The notes beneath the pieces are model-generated. The model searched no databases and was not told the origin of the DNA. It was given only the letters and a program-made list of their open reading frames with translations. A stretch of 64,000 bases of DNA from Nitrospiraceae bacterium (GTDB taxonomy: Bacteria; Nitrospirota; Nitrospiria; Nitrospirales; Nitrospiraceae), in contig CAKKRE010000033.1 in assembly GCA_919902505.1 (NCBI GenBank), positions 1 to 64,000 on the forward strand, given 5' to 3'. Numbering within the stretch: the stretch's first letter is position 1; every line of letters starts with the position of its first letter. Position numbers and translations under genes: made by a program. Positions 26,360 through 35,898 of this stretch are shown here, piece after piece.

Positions 26360-27613
26360 TCAGCCCAGGAGCTCACTCACCCGCCTCTCCAGAAATCGGC
26401 GTTCCGGCTCTTGCTTCGTGAGGCCGAGGGCCCGTTCATAGGAAATGCGAGCTTCCGCGTTCTTGCCCAGTCGCCGACAGAGGTCGGCGCGGGCGGCATG
26501 CGCCAGATGATAGTTCACCAGTTCGCCGCGGGAGAGAATCGCATCGATGAGAGCCAGCCCCGCCGCCGGACCGTCCCGCATCGCCACCGCCACCGCCCGG
26601 TTCAACTCGACCACAGCTGACGACTCTGCCGCCACCAATAGATCGTAGAGGCTGACGATCTGCGCCCAGTCGGTTGACGCGGCATCGGGGGCGTCGGCAT
26701 GCACAGCAGCAATCGCCGCTTGGATGACGTAGGGACCGACCTGCCTTGATGCAAGCGCCCGTTCCACCAAGGCAGTTCCTTCGACAATCTGCGCCCGGTT
26801 CCACAACGAGCGATCCTGCTGCTCCAGGAGTATCAGATCGCCGGTCGGCGAGGTGCGCGCGGCGCGCCGCGAGTCGTGTAGCAGCATCACCGCCAGCAGT
26901 CCAAGGGCTTCAGGCTCCGGCAGCAACCCGATCAGCAGTCGCCCCAAACGAATCGCTTCCCCGGACAGATCGTGCCGCGTGAGTGAGTCCCCGGACGAAG
27001 CGCTGTACCCTTCATTAAAGACGAGGTACACGACCCGCAACACCGCATCCAACCGGTCGGACAAGTCGGCCGCCGATGGCACCTCATAGGGAATGCGGGC
27101 GTCACGGATCTTCCCTTTGGCCCGCACGATGCGTTGCGCAATGGTGGCAGGCTTGGTGAGGAATGCGCGCGCAATCTCATCGGTCGTGAGGCCGCAGACT
27201 TCCCGCAGAGTCATCGCAACTTGAGCCTCCGACGACAAGGCCGGATGGCAGCAGGTGAAGATCAGCCGCAGCCGGTCATCCTCAACCGCCTCGTCGCTCC
27301 AGTCCTCGGGATCGCCGGTGTTACGTTCCAGGTGCTTGGCGAGATCCGTCAGCGAGGCATCGAAACGGGCGCGGCGACGCATCCCGTCGATGGCATTGAA
27401 GCGGCCGGTCGAGACGAGCCAGGCCCGCGGATTGGCCGGCACTCCATCTCGCGCCCATTGCTCCACCGCGACGGCAAAGGCATCGTGCAAGGCCTCCTCA
27501 GCCGCATCGAAGTCGCCGAGCAAACGGATCAAGGTGGCGAGCACCTGGCGGGAGTCCGAACGATACACCGACTCCACCAATGCGCGCACCTGTCTGGATT
27601 GGTCTTCGCTCAC
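26360..27613 (-). CDS. ECF42-like RNA polymerase sigma factor with TPR-like C-terminus
   Basis: A 417-residue sigma factor, twice the usual ECF length. Region 2 spans about residues 15-80 (LGDFDAAEEALHDAF; STGRFNAIDGMRRRA), region 4 about residues 118-175 (LREVCGLTTDEIARAF; TIAQRIVRAKGKIRDA), followed by a long helical extension with TPR-like ends (SYERALGLTKQEPERRFL). This architecture defines ECF42, a group linked to DGPF proteins. Three DGPF genes lie within 11 kb, and two sites fit its promoter type. No anti-sigma gene is near; the C-terminal domain itself is needed for activity in studied members. Confidence 0.9.
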   Translation of the reverse strand: MSEDQSRQVRALVESVYRSDSRQVLATLIRLLGDFDAAEEALHDAFAVAVEQWARDGVPANPRAWLVSTGRFNAIDGMRRRARFDASLTDLAKHLERNTGDPEDWSDEAVEDDRLRLIFTCCHPALSSEAQVAMTLREVCGLTTDEIARAFLTKPATIAQRIVRAKGKIRDARIPYEVPSAADLSDRLDAVLRVVYLVFNEGYSASSGDSLTRHDLSGEAIRLGRLLIGLLPEPEALGLLAVMLLHDSRRAARTSPTGDLILLEQQDRSLWNRAQIVEGTALVERALASRQVGPYVIQAAIAAVHADAPDAASTDWAQIVSLYDLLVAAESSAVVELNRAVAVAMRDGPAAGLALIDAILSRGELVNYHLAHAARADLCRRLGKNAEARISYERALGLTKQEPERRFLERRVSELLG

Positions 27614-27673
27614 GGTCGGAATACCTCTCAGCCGTACAGCCTTCTGCGGCCTTCTGCATTCACCCGCTCATCC

Positions 27674-27997
27674 TTACGTTCGGCCCAACTGCGCCTTGGC
27701 CGCCGGACTCATCATCTCCGGCTTCCAAGCAGGCTCCCACACGAGATCCACTTCTACCGAACGCGCCTCGGGCAACTCGCGCAGGATCGCCGAATGCACC
27801 ATTTCCATCAACAGCTCTTCCATGGGGCAGGCGGGCGTGGTCATCGTCATGGCCACATGGACCTGACCGTCCCGCACCTCGCTGCCGTACACCAATCCGA
27901 GATCCACGATGTTGATCCCTAACTCGGGATCAACCACCTGCCGCAGGGCGTCGAGCACTCGTGGATCGGACGCCGCACCGTGATGCTCCGTCGTCAT
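27674..27997 (-). CDS. MIP18/DUF59 family iron-sulfur cluster assembly protein (SufT/PaaD-like)
   Basis: A 107-residue protein with VVDPELGINIVDLGLVY and the TTPACPMEE motif holding the conserved Cys. Such proteins help to mature Fe-S proteins. Its neighbours NnrS and hemerythrin suggest repair of clusters damaged by nitric oxide. It is 48 bases after NnrS on the same strand. Confidence 0.92.
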   Translation of the reverse strand: MTTEHHGAASDPRVLDALRQVVDPELGINIVDLGLVYGSEVRDGQVHVAMTMTTPACPMEELLMEMVHSAILRELPEARSVEVDLVWEPAWKPEMMSPAAKAQLGRT

Positions 27998-28045
27998 TTA
28001 ACTGGTCCTTTCACCGGCGACGCCGCCGTCTGCAGTTTGCACACA

Positions 28046-29146
28046 TCACGCCCCCCGGCCTTGCGCTGTCCCTGCTCGCTCCGGCGGGCTCTGCAACGCC
28101 GACACCGTGTTGACGAGAAAGAGGAACAGCGTCACCGCATTGAGCAAACCGCCGACCTGACGTCCTGCGCCCCACCCGCTCACATCGCCGACGACACGCA
28201 CAGCGAGAGTCACCTGCAACAGAACGACATGTGCATAGAACAGCGGCCGATAGGTCATTCGTGCGCCGAGCACCGCCGGAAAGATGATCGGCGCATGGGC
28301 GAAGATCATCGCAAAGACGAACCCGAGAAAAAAGGCATGCAGGGTCGCATCATACTGCGGGCCCACGGGCACACCGCCGAACCACATGGCCGATACCCCG
28401 CTGATGCCGAGCCAGACATACCCGGTGAGGAGACAGATCGCAATGAACCGTGTCAGCCCTGTTTGCGTTACGGTTCGCCTGGCAATGTCATATCTCCCCA
28501 GCCAGAGGGCTAGGCCGGCTAGCCCCAACCCGAACAGACGAACCCCTCCGTCATACGACCAGACCAGAAGCAGTAGCCCCGTGAGCAAGACCCCGAGCAA
28601 CAGCAGCAACGTCGCCTGCGCGGCTCCGGTCACTTGCTGCAGCCGGGCCAGTTCCAGGCGCTCACCGGCAATGGTCACCACGAGAAACGCCGCCCACCAG
28701 AACACGACCAGAAAGACGGGCCACCCGAGACACCAGAGCAGATTGCCCAACGCCCAGACTAGCGATCCGCCCCCCATGGTGAACGTGTACAGCGCCGGGT
28801 GTCGGCGAATGATCGCCGCAAAAATCGCAACCAGCCCGAGGCTGCCGGCAAGCATCAACCATTGCGCCGCAAGAAGCGGGGCCCCGACGATCGCGCTCAC
28901 ACCGCCGAGTCCGGTCAGCAGCGGCGCGGCATAGGCCCAGGGCCGGCCCAGAGCCACCGCACGCTCCAAGCCGATCAGCGTACCCAGAAAGCCAGACACC
29001 ATGAGCGGCCCATGCAAGGAGGAAAATCCAGGTCGCGGAAGCGGCACATCCCACCCGAGCCGCGCAAGCCCCGCCCAGAGTCCGGTGAGCAACGCGAGCA
29101 TCCCCAAGGCCAGGAGCGGAAGACGTTGAGGATGTCGGACAACCAT
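28046..29146 (-). CDS. nnrS: NnrS-family heme/copper membrane protein
   Basis: A 366-residue polytopic protein with about twelve hydrophobic helices. Family signatures: HGPLMVSGFLGTLIGLERAV near residue 45-65 and HAFFLGFVFAMIFAHAPII about residue 270, with the His residues that bind heme. NnrS relieves nitrosative stress in several proteobacteria. It lies between hemerythrin and MIP18 genes; the hemerythrin stop is 18 bases upstream. Confidence 0.92.
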   Translation of the reverse strand: MVVRHPQRLPLLALGMLALLTGLWAGLARLGWDVPLPRPGFSSLHGPLMVSGFLGTLIGLERAVALGRPWAYAAPLLTGLGGVSAIVGAPLLAAQWLMLAGSLGLVAIFAAIIRRHPALYTFTMGGGSLVWALGNLLWCLGWPVFLVVFWWAAFLVVTIAGERLELARLQQVTGAAQATLLLLLGVLLTGLLLLVWSYDGGVRLFGLGLAGLALWLGRYDIARRTVTQTGLTRFIAICLLTGYVWLGISGVSAMWFGGVPVGPQYDATLHAFFLGFVFAMIFAHAPIIFPAVLGARMTYRPLFYAHVVLLQVTLAVRVVGDVSGWGAGRQVGGLLNAVTLFLFLVNTVSALQSPPERAGTAQGRGA

Positions 29147-29164
29147 AGATGCGTGGACTTTCTG

Positions 29165-29722
29165 TCAGGATTCCCGAGCCGGAGTCACCGGCACATCTCT
29201 ATCTATGTCCGCATCCATGCGATAACCGGCCCGTTCCAATGTGCGGCGTAGCGTGGTCATCACCGCAGGGCTGTCGGAATGGGGCATCACGGCGACCGAC
29301 GGAGCAGCGCGCAGGTCCTTCAGCAGTGACTCGGCATCGAAACTGGCCAGCTGATCGCAGAGATCGTAGACACCACCCGGTCCTTCTTCCAGCATATTGT
29401 GGTCCATCAGTAGGCGCCGGATGGTTGTCAGAATCGCAGTGGTGGGAGTGGGCATGAGCAACGTGGCCAGCGCGCCGTGATCGAGTCGAAGCTTGGCGGC
29501 GATCGGAAGCGGTGTGCCGCCACGCCATCGCAGGACGGCAGGGAACAGAATCTTCTCCTCCATGCCGATGTGCCGGAGCAGTCCGGCACGAAATTGATCG
29601 TAGACTTCGCGATTGACCTGGGCCGGTTGGGTCGCCGCCGACTGCAACAATGCGTCGAGCCGTCGATGGTCTTCGGCGAGGAATTGCGCGAGAGGGCCTG
29701 CCTCACTGTCCTCCTGGCTCAT
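29165..29722 (-). CDS. Hemerythrin HHE-domain protein
   Basis: A 185-residue protein with the di-iron helical bundle: AEDHRRLDALL (His18), LRHIGMEEKILFP (His and Glu), LRLDHGALATLL and LLMDHNMLEEG. The pattern fits an oxygen/NO-binding or iron-repair protein such as YtfE-like hemerythrins, though the N-terminal Cys domain of YtfE is absent. The last 40 residues form a small extra alpha/beta piece (VMPHSDSPAVMTTLRR). First gene of a probable NO-stress operon. Confidence 0.9.
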   Translation of the reverse strand: MSQEDSEAGPLAQFLAEDHRRLDALLQSAATQPAQVNREVYDQFRAGLLRHIGMEEKILFPAVLRWRGGTPLPIAAKLRLDHGALATLLMPTPTTAILTTIRRLLMDHNMLEEGPGGVYDLCDQLASFDAESLLKDLRAAPSVAVMPHSDSPAVMTTLRRTLERAGYRMDADIDRDVPVTPARES

Positions 29723-29768
29723 ACCCCGGCTCCCGTCATGTCGCCCTCTTTCCCCCAGGGTCCGTGGG

Positions 29769-31214
29769 TCAGCCGCGCCCCGCCTTCCCGGGTTCTGCCG
29801 GAGCTTGGCCCGGCTGTTGCTGGGCCGTATCGAGCGGCGACCATCCGCCCCCCAGCGCTTTATACAATTGCACCACCGACACCAGCTGTAACCGGTGGGT
29901 GCTGGTTAACGCCAGTTCCGCCTCGAACAGATTGCGTTGCGCCACGAGGACGTCGAGATAGTTCGCGAGTCCTCCTTTATACCGCAGATTGGCCAGCCGC
30001 AGAGCCGAGCGCAACGCGTCCACCTGCTCAACCTGCGCGGTCCGCTGCTCCCGCACCGTCCGCACGGCGACCAGCGCATCCTCCACCTCACGAAACGCCA
30101 CCAGCAGCGCCTGCTCATACCGTGCCAGCGCGTCACGGCTCTGCGCTTCAGCCGCGTCCTGCTGAAACCCGAGGATCTGAGCATTCAGCAAGGGACCGGC
30201 AAGCCCGGGACCTGCGACACCGAACGCCGTCTCATTCGCAACCAGGCGCGACAACTGCGGACTGGCGACCCCCAGAATTCCCGTGATGCTGAGTTTTGGA
30301 AACCGGTCCGCCTTCGCCACACCGATTCTCGCCGTGGCCGCCGCCAATTCCTGCTCCGCCTGCACGAGATCCGGGCGGCGCTGCAACAATTCCGAAGGAA
30401 GACCGGCCGGCACCTCCGGCGGCATCACCTGGTCGGTGAGAGAACGTCCTCTCGGAATCTGACCCGGCACGCGCCCCAGCAACACACTGAGCTGGTTTTC
30501 TTTCTGCACCATCTGTCGGCTCAACTCTGCCGCCCGTGCCGCGGCGTTGGCACGTTCCGCCGCAAACTGGTCCGCGTCGATTTTGGAGATCATGCCCTCC
30601 CGCAGCCGGGCCTCGGCAATCCTGACCGATTCGTCCCAGGATTTCAGCGTTCGCTGCGCGACGGCCAACTGCATGTCGAACTGCAGCATGTCGAAGTAGG
30701 CCTCCGCCACGCCGCTCACCAGTTGCAGGACGACCGCACGGCGAGCCTCTTCCCGCGACAGGAGATCTCCTCGCGCCGCTTCGTTCGATCGACGAATCCG
30801 TCCCCAGATATCGATCTCCCAGGAGAGATTTCCCTGGAGATAGTAGTTGAATGGATTGGGAAAGCCCGGAAACAGAAAATTCGCCTTGCGGCCGAACAAG
30901 GGCGCGTTGGACGTGAGATCGGCCTTCGGCGCGAAATCCATTTTTGCGATCAACATGCGGGCCTGAAAATCTTCGACCGACGCAACCGCCCGTTTCAGAT
31001 CTTTATTCTCAGCCAGCGCCACTCGAATGAGACGCCGCAGTTCTTCATCCTGCAACAGATCCCACCAGGGTAGGTTGGCGAACGACTCGGTTTCCTGCTG
31101 GGTCGCCGCCATGCGGAACCGGTCCGGCACAGAAAGGTCGGGACGGGAGTAGTCGGGTCCGATGGCGCAGGAGGCCAGAAGAACCGCGGTGATGAAGAGA
31201 GCTACGATGCGCAT
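29769..31214 (-). CDS. Outer-membrane efflux factor, NodT/OprM family (second copy)
   Basis: A 481-residue lipoprotein (lipobox LLASC, then AIGPDYSRPD) with the same layout as the protein at 8729-10165; the stretch FLFPGFPNPFNYYLQ and several hundred other residues are nearly the same in both. It ends a five-gene run that includes the second adaptor, pump and a STAS protein, and is the channel for that pump. Confidence 0.93.
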   Translation of the reverse strand: MRIVALFITAVLLASCAIGPDYSRPDLSVPDRFRMAATQQETESFANLPWWDLLQDEELRRLIRVALAENKDLKRAVASVEDFQARMLIAKMDFAPKADLTSNAPLFGRKANFLFPGFPNPFNYYLQGNLSWEIDIWGRIRRSNEAARGDLLSREEARRAVVLQLVSGVAEAYFDMLQFDMQLAVAQRTLKSWDESVRIAEARLREGMISKIDADQFAAERANAAARAAELSRQMVQKENQLSVLLGRVPGQIPRGRSLTDQVMPPEVPAGLPSELLQRRPDLVQAEQELAAATARIGVAKADRFPKLSITGILGVASPQLSRLVANETAFGVAGPGLAGPLLNAQILGFQQDAAEAQSRDALARYEQALLVAFREVEDALVAVRTVREQRTAQVEQVDALRSALRLANLRYKGGLANYLDVLVAQRNLFEAELALTSTHRLQLVSVVQLYKALGGGWSPLDTAQQQPGQAPAEPGKAGRG

Positions 31215-31226
31215 GCGATGACCGTC

Positions 31227-31538
31227 CTATGTCGTCTCACAGCGGACGGATGGGGCAACCTGGCCGCCTCCCGCCCCGGTGATTTCTTCCACGATGTGTC
31301 TGGTACAACACCCGTTCGCGATCAAAACCGCACCCTCGCGCCACATGCTGGCCAGCAGGGCCCTGCCGTCCTCGGCAATGAAGGTGATCGCGGTCAGCTC
31401 CACCACAGGCGCAAACGTGCCGGCTTGTTTGACCTGCTGCCAGACCCGTTCGAGTTCAGTCACCCAGGGCCCGCTCAGACTTCCTTCCAAGGTCAGACGC
31501 GCGGAGTCGGAAGTCCGCTCGGACGTAATCTTCAGCAT
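31227..31538 (-). CDS. STAS-domain-like protein inside the efflux operon
   Basis: A 103-residue protein with the anti-sigma-antagonist/STAS pattern: LTLEGSLSGPWVTELE and LTAITFIAEDGRALLASM. At the position of the phosphorylated Ser of SpoIIAA (DSSG) there is AEDG, an acidic residue, so switching by phosphorylation is unlikely. It stands 12 bases from the outer-membrane factor gene and 41 from the pump gene. Its partner is unknown. Confidence 0.75.
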   Translation of the reverse strand: MLKITSERTSDSARLTLEGSLSGPWVTELERVWQQVKQAGTFAPVVELTAITFIAEDGRALLASMWREGAVLIANGCCTRHIVEEITGAGGGQVAPSVRCETT

Positions 31539-31579
31539 CGTGCATGTCCTCCTGTTGCGCTCAACGAGCCGGGATCAGT

Positions 31580-34500
31580 TCATCCCTTTGCCGCCGCCAA
31601 CTGCAACTCACCCTCTTCGGCCTCTTCTAATTCCACCGCCGGCTGGTGCCGCGCGGCGATCAACGAGTAAAACACCGGCACGACGAACAACGTGAAGATC
31701 GTTCCGACCGTCATCCCCGTGACCAACACCATGCCGATGCTGTTGCGGGCCGCAGCGCCTGGTCCCGAAACGAGCACCAGGGGAAGATGCCCGAACACCG
31801 TGGCCGCCGAGGTCATCAAGACCGGGCGCAATCGCGTCAGGGATGCTTCGCGCAGGGCAGCCGTCTTCGACAGCCCCCGTTCTTGCAGGGTATTCGCGAA
31901 CTCCACGATCAGGATGCCGTTCTTCGCGATCAGGCCCACCAGCGTAATCAACCCGACCTGCGAATAGATGTTGATCGTCGTCAGGTCGAGGAAGCTGAAC
32001 ACCAGCGCGCCGGAGATCGCCAGCGGCACCGAGCCCAGCAGGACGATCAGCGGGTCCCGAAAGCTTTTGAACTGAGCCGCGAGCACGAGGTAAATCAGCA
32101 CCACCGCAAAACCCAGTGTCACGGTCAACGCCGAACCTTCATGGCGAATCTGCCGCGATTCTCCCGCAAAATCGAGCGCCACCCGCGGACCGACGGCCGT
32201 GGCCGCCGCAGTTTCCAGAACGCGCAGCCCTTCCTCCTTGGTGACACCGGGCTTCACCCCGCCGAAGATCCGCACCGCATTGCGTTGTTGAAAACGGTTC
32301 AACGTCCGCGGCGCCGTACTCGTCTCGATATGCGTAAACGTCGAGACCGGCACGAGCTGGCCGCTTGGTGTCTTGATCTTGAGATCGAGCAGCGGATCCA
32401 ACGTCGCGCGATCCTTGTCTCCGATTTGAGGAATGACCTTGTAACTGCGATCGTAAAAATTGAACCGATTCACATAGGCCCCGCCGAGCAGCGTCCCGAG
32501 TTCCTGTCCGACCCCGGCCAGATCGAAGCCCAGGTCGGCGAGTCGCTCGCGATCGAGCACGACCCGCGCTTCAGGCAAATCGATCTTCAGGTCGGTATCG
32601 ACATACAGGAACTTGCCGCTCTGCCAACCGGCTCCCAGGACCGCGGCGGTCATCTCCAACATTCGCTCGGCAGGGACCTCACTGGCCAGGATCAGCTCAA
32701 CATCGTACTGACCGGGAGTCGGCAATGGCGGATCGAGGCGGGGGAACACCCGCAGACCGGGGATCTGCGACACGGCGCCGAAGACTTCGCCGTACATCAA
32801 CTCGGTCGAGCGCGTCCGTTCCCGCCAGTCCTTGGCCACCAGGCCGCCGAATCCGCCCCACGACGAGGTCAACGACCACATGAAGCGGGCTTCCGGAAAC
32901 GCCCGGATCGCTTCGACCACTTTCAGCGAATCACTGTTGGTGGCAGCCACCGTCGAGTCCGGCGAGGCCTCCAGAAAGAGACTGATATGACTCTGGTCCT
33001 CCACAGGCGCCAATTCCTGCCGCGAAAAGAGATACAGCGGAACGGCCGCCACCATGATCAGCAGCGACGCCACGACGATCGCCCAGCGCATCTCCAACGC
33101 GCCGTCGAGCAACCGCCCGTAGACCGCCCGCGTCACGTCGAACCCACGATTGACCAGACGGGTCAACGTGCCCTCTTTGCCTTCCGGATGGACGAACCGC
33201 GAACTCATGACCGGCGAGAGGGTAATCGCCACGACGCCGGACAGCACGACAGCGGCGGCCAGGGTGATGGCAAACTCCAGAAACAGCGAGCCGGTCAGGC
33301 CTCCCTGAAAACCGATCGGAGCATAGACTGCGGCCAGGGTAATGGTCATAGCAATGATGGGCCCGACCAATTCGCGCGAGCCGATCAACGCCGCCTGAAT
33401 CCGCGACTTTCCTTCACGCACATGCCGTTCGACGTTTTCCACGACGACGATCGCATCGTCCACCACTAATCCCACCGACAACACGATCGCCAGAATGGTC
33501 AGCAGATTCAGGCTGAAGCCGAACGCATACATGAAGATGGCGGCCCCGATCAGCGATACCGGCATGGCCACCAGCGGAACCAGCGCGGTCCTGATCGACC
33601 CCATGAACAGGAAGACCACCGTCGCCACGATCAGAATCGTTTCGCCCAGCGTCTTGGTGATCTCCTTCAACGCGCTTTCCATGAACATCGTGCCGTCCCA
33701 GGCCAGCTGCATGTCGATGTCCTTCGGCAGGGTCGGCCGGATACGATCCATTTCTTTCCGCAACCGGTGGGCCACTTCAATCTCGTTGGAGCCGACCAGC
33801 GGCCAGACCCCGAGGTACACCCCCTCCAGGCGGTTGTACTTCGCCACCATCTCCGCTTCTTCAGCGCCTGTTTCCACTCGCGCCACATCCCCGAGCCGCA
33901 CGATGGCGCCGCCACGGTCCGCCACGATGAGTTCCTGAAACTCGTTCACGGAACGCAGGTCCGTATTCGCGAGCAGATTCACCTGCACGAGGTTGCCCTT
34001 GGTCCGGCCGACGGCGGCCAGATAATTGTTACGCCGCAACGCGGCCTGCACATCGCCGGGCGAGAGGTTGTAGGCCGCAAGGCGATCGGGATCGATCCAC
34101 ACGCGCATGGCAATCTGCCGCCCGCCTTCAATCGTGACGCGTTGCACCCCGATCAGGGTGGCCAGTTGCGGCTGCAGGGTTCGCAACAGCCAATCCGTCA
34201 GCGCCGGCACGGTCCGCTCCGGAGACGTGAAACTGAGATAGAACGACGCATAGGGGCGATCGGCGCGCTGCACCTCCACCGCCGGGGGTTCCGCTTCAGC
34301 CGGCAGCTCCGACCGGACCTGTTGCAGCCGCGCCGTCACTTCGGCCAGCGCCGCCGTGCTGTTGTGGTTCAGCTTCAAATGCACCGTCACGGTGCTGACG
34401 CCGGCGCGACTCGTGGATTCGAGATAATCCACCCCGCTGATCGCCGACACGACACGCTCGATCGGCGTGGTGAGGAACCCCTGCACCGTCTCTGCTGCTG

Positions 34501-34663
34501 CTCCGTAATACACCGTCGTGATGATGACCGAGGAGCTCTCGATCTTCGGATACTGTTGCACCGGCAGCGTCGTCAGCGCCCGCCAACCCACGAGGACGAT
34601 CACAAGGTTCACGACCACGGCCAGCACGGGGTGCTTGATGAAGATGTCGGTAAATGAACGCAT
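31580..34663 (-). CDS. RND efflux pump (second system)
   Basis: A 1027-residue RND transporter with SFTDIFIKHPVLAVVVN at the start, VVDDAIVVVENVERH in TM4 and the two large periplasmic loops. It is only moderately similar to the AcrB-like pump at 10158 and resembles the MdtB/MexF-like side of the family. ATG 34663 with GGGAGCAGG upstream matches the family start; the longer frame to 34783 adds an unlikely Arg/Ser-rich piece that overlaps the adaptor gene. Confidence 0.95.
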   Translation of the reverse strand: MRSFTDIFIKHPVLAVVVNLVIVLVGWRALTTLPVQQYPKIESSSVIITTVYYGAAAETVQGFLTTPIERVVSAISGVDYLESTSRAGVSTVTVHLKLNHNSTAALAEVTARLQQVRSELPAEAEPPAVEVQRADRPYASFYLSFTSPERTVPALTDWLLRTLQPQLATLIGVQRVTIEGGRQIAMRVWIDPDRLAAYNLSPGDVQAALRRNNYLAAVGRTKGNLVQVNLLANTDLRSVNEFQELIVADRGGAIVRLGDVARVETGAEEAEMVAKYNRLEGVYLGVWPLVGSNEIEVAHRLRKEMDRIRPTLPKDIDMQLAWDGTMFMESALKEITKTLGETILIVATVVFLFMGSIRTALVPLVAMPVSLIGAAIFMYAFGFSLNLLTILAIVLSVGLVVDDAIVVVENVERHVREGKSRIQAALIGSRELVGPIIAMTITLAAVYAPIGFQGGLTGSLFLEFAITLAAAVVLSGVVAITLSPVMSSRFVHPEGKEGTLTRLVNRGFDVTRAVYGRLLDGALEMRWAIVVASLLIMVAAVPLYLFSRQELAPVEDQSHISLFLEASPDSTVAATNSDSLKVVEAIRAFPEARFMWSLTSSWGGFGGLVAKDWRERTRSTELMYGEVFGAVSQIPGLRVFPRLDPPLPTPGQYDVELILASEVPAERMLEMTAAVLGAGWQSGKFLYVDTDLKIDLPEARVVLDRERLADLGFDLAGVGQELGTLLGGAYVNRFNFYDRSYKVIPQIGDKDRATLDPLLDLKIKTPSGQLVPVSTFTHIETSTAPRTLNRFQQRNAVRIFGGVKPGVTKEEGLRVLETAAATAVGPRVALDFAGESRQIRHEGSALTVTLGFAVVLIYLVLAAQFKSFRDPLIVLLGSVPLAISGALVFSFLDLTTINIYSQVGLITLVGLIAKNGILIVEFANTLQERGLSKTAALREASLTRLRPVLMTSAATVFGHLPLVLVSGPGAAARNSIGMVLVTGMTVGTIFTLFVVPVFYSLIAARHQPAVELEEAEEGELQLAAAKG

Positions 34664-34679
34664 GGCCTGCTCCCCTGAC

Positions 34680-35804
34680 TTACTGTTGGCTGAGAAGGTG
34701 ATCCGGTTCCGGTGTACGCTCCGGCTCGCCGGCGGCGATGACGAGCACGCCGTCGCGCAACTTGAACGCCCCCGACGCAGCAACCCGTTCGCCGGCGTTC
34801 AGACCGCGATAGACGATGATGTCGTCACCGAGCATCGTCCCGCTTTCGACCTGGCGCACATGCGCGCGCTGTTTATTCTCGCGGTCCGGCTCGATGACAA
34901 ACACCTGATCGCCACCCGGACCCTTTTTCAACGCATTCACCGGAACCGCCACAGCCTTGCGCGCCAGCCCCACCGGCACCCTGATCCGCACGGCCGCTCC
35001 GGGAGCCGGCATGGTGACGGAATGCTCGACCCTGGCACGAACCATGGTGTTGCGCGTGGCGGGGTCGATGCGCGCATCGATCGCCACAATCCTGGCGGCC
35101 ACCGGGGAGGAGTCACCGGGGAAGACCTCGACGGTCGCCCCTTGCCGCAATCCGAATGCGACGTGCTGCGGAACCGCAAAGTCCACATGCACCGCCTCAT
35201 CGATGCCCTGCAGCGTCGTCAGCTGCGTGCCTTCGTTGAGGTATTGCCCCGGATGCACGTCGGCCAATCCCACACGGGCGCGGAACGGGGCACGGATCGT
35301 CTTGCGGGCGATCAAGGCCTTCGTGCGCGCCATCTGAGCCTGCGCGACATCGAGGTCTGCGCGGGCCCGATCGACTTCCTCCTGAGCCGCGGCTTGGTCG
35401 TGAGTCAACGCCCGCCGACGATCCAGCACTGTCTTCGCCAGGACCGCCTGGGCCTGTTGGGCCCGCAAGTCCGCTTCTTCTACCGACACATCGAGCGCCA
35501 CGAGCACGGCCCCGGCCTCGACCGTCTGGCCGGGCACAAACTTGACCTGGCTGACCGTTCCGGCCAGCTCGTTTCGCAATGTGATCGAGCGCAACGCCAG
35601 CACGGTGCCGATAGAAGTGGCCGTCTGATGATGCTCGACATCCCTGGCGACGGAGACCGACACCGATTCCATCGGTTCGGGCGGGTTCACCGAGGCCGCC
35701 GCATTCGCCTGGATGCTGCCGTACTTCCACGCAGCCAGGCCCACACCGGCCGCCGCCACGGTCAGGAGCAGCAACGAAGACCCGATCCAACTTCGACGAT
35801 TCAT
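34680..35804 (-). CDS. RND periplasmic adaptor (second system)
   Basis: A 374-residue membrane-fusion protein anchored by an N-terminal helix rather than a lipobox. It has the lipoyl half VSQVKFVPGQTVEAGAVL, a short coiled-coil hairpin and APFRARVGLADVHPGQYL, followed by beta-barrel segments. The pump start is 16 bases downstream of its stop. A sigma-54-type promoter lies 78 bases upstream of the start. Confidence 0.93.
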   Translation of the reverse strand: MNRRSWIGSSLLLLTVAAAGVGLAAWKYGSIQANAAASVNPPEPMESVSVSVARDVEHHQTATSIGTVLALRSITLRNELAGTVSQVKFVPGQTVEAGAVLVALDVSVEEADLRAQQAQAVLAKTVLDRRRALTHDQAAAQEEVDRARADLDVAQAQMARTKALIARKTIRAPFRARVGLADVHPGQYLNEGTQLTTLQGIDEAVHVDFAVPQHVAFGLRQGATVEVFPGDSSPVAARIVAIDARIDPATRNTMVRARVEHSVTMPAPGAAVRIRVPVGLARKAVAVPVNALKKGPGGDQVFVIEPDRENKQRAHVRQVESGTMLGDDIIVYRGLNAGERVAASGAFKLRDGVLVIAAGEPERTPEPDHLLSQQ

Positions 35805-35882
35805 GACAGTTGCCCTCCCGGCAGGTTGCAGATGGACCTGAGACTCTCCCGTTCCATCACAAGAATTCGTTCCTCTGCAAAT

Positions 35883-35898
35883 AGCAACGACTGTTCCT
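35883..35898 (-). promoter_or_regulatory. Candidate sigma-54 promoter of the second efflux operon
   Basis: AGGAACAGTCGTTGCT on the minus strand fits TGGCACR-N4-TTGCW with GG and GC at the required 10-base spacing and two mismatches. It lies upstream of the adaptor gene, and a sigma-54 activator gene lies 0.9 kb further upstream on the same strand. Confidence 0.5.

Noticed and set aside
29937-31073. A 378-codon plus-strand frame over the second outer-membrane factor.
   Set aside because: The minus-strand protein is an obvious NodT-type factor with a lipobox. The plus-strand translation shows no domain.
31646-33469. A 607-codon plus-strand frame over the second RND pump.
   Set aside because: It lies wholly inside the pump gene on the other strand and has an Arg/His/Gln-rich composition typical of antisense shadows.
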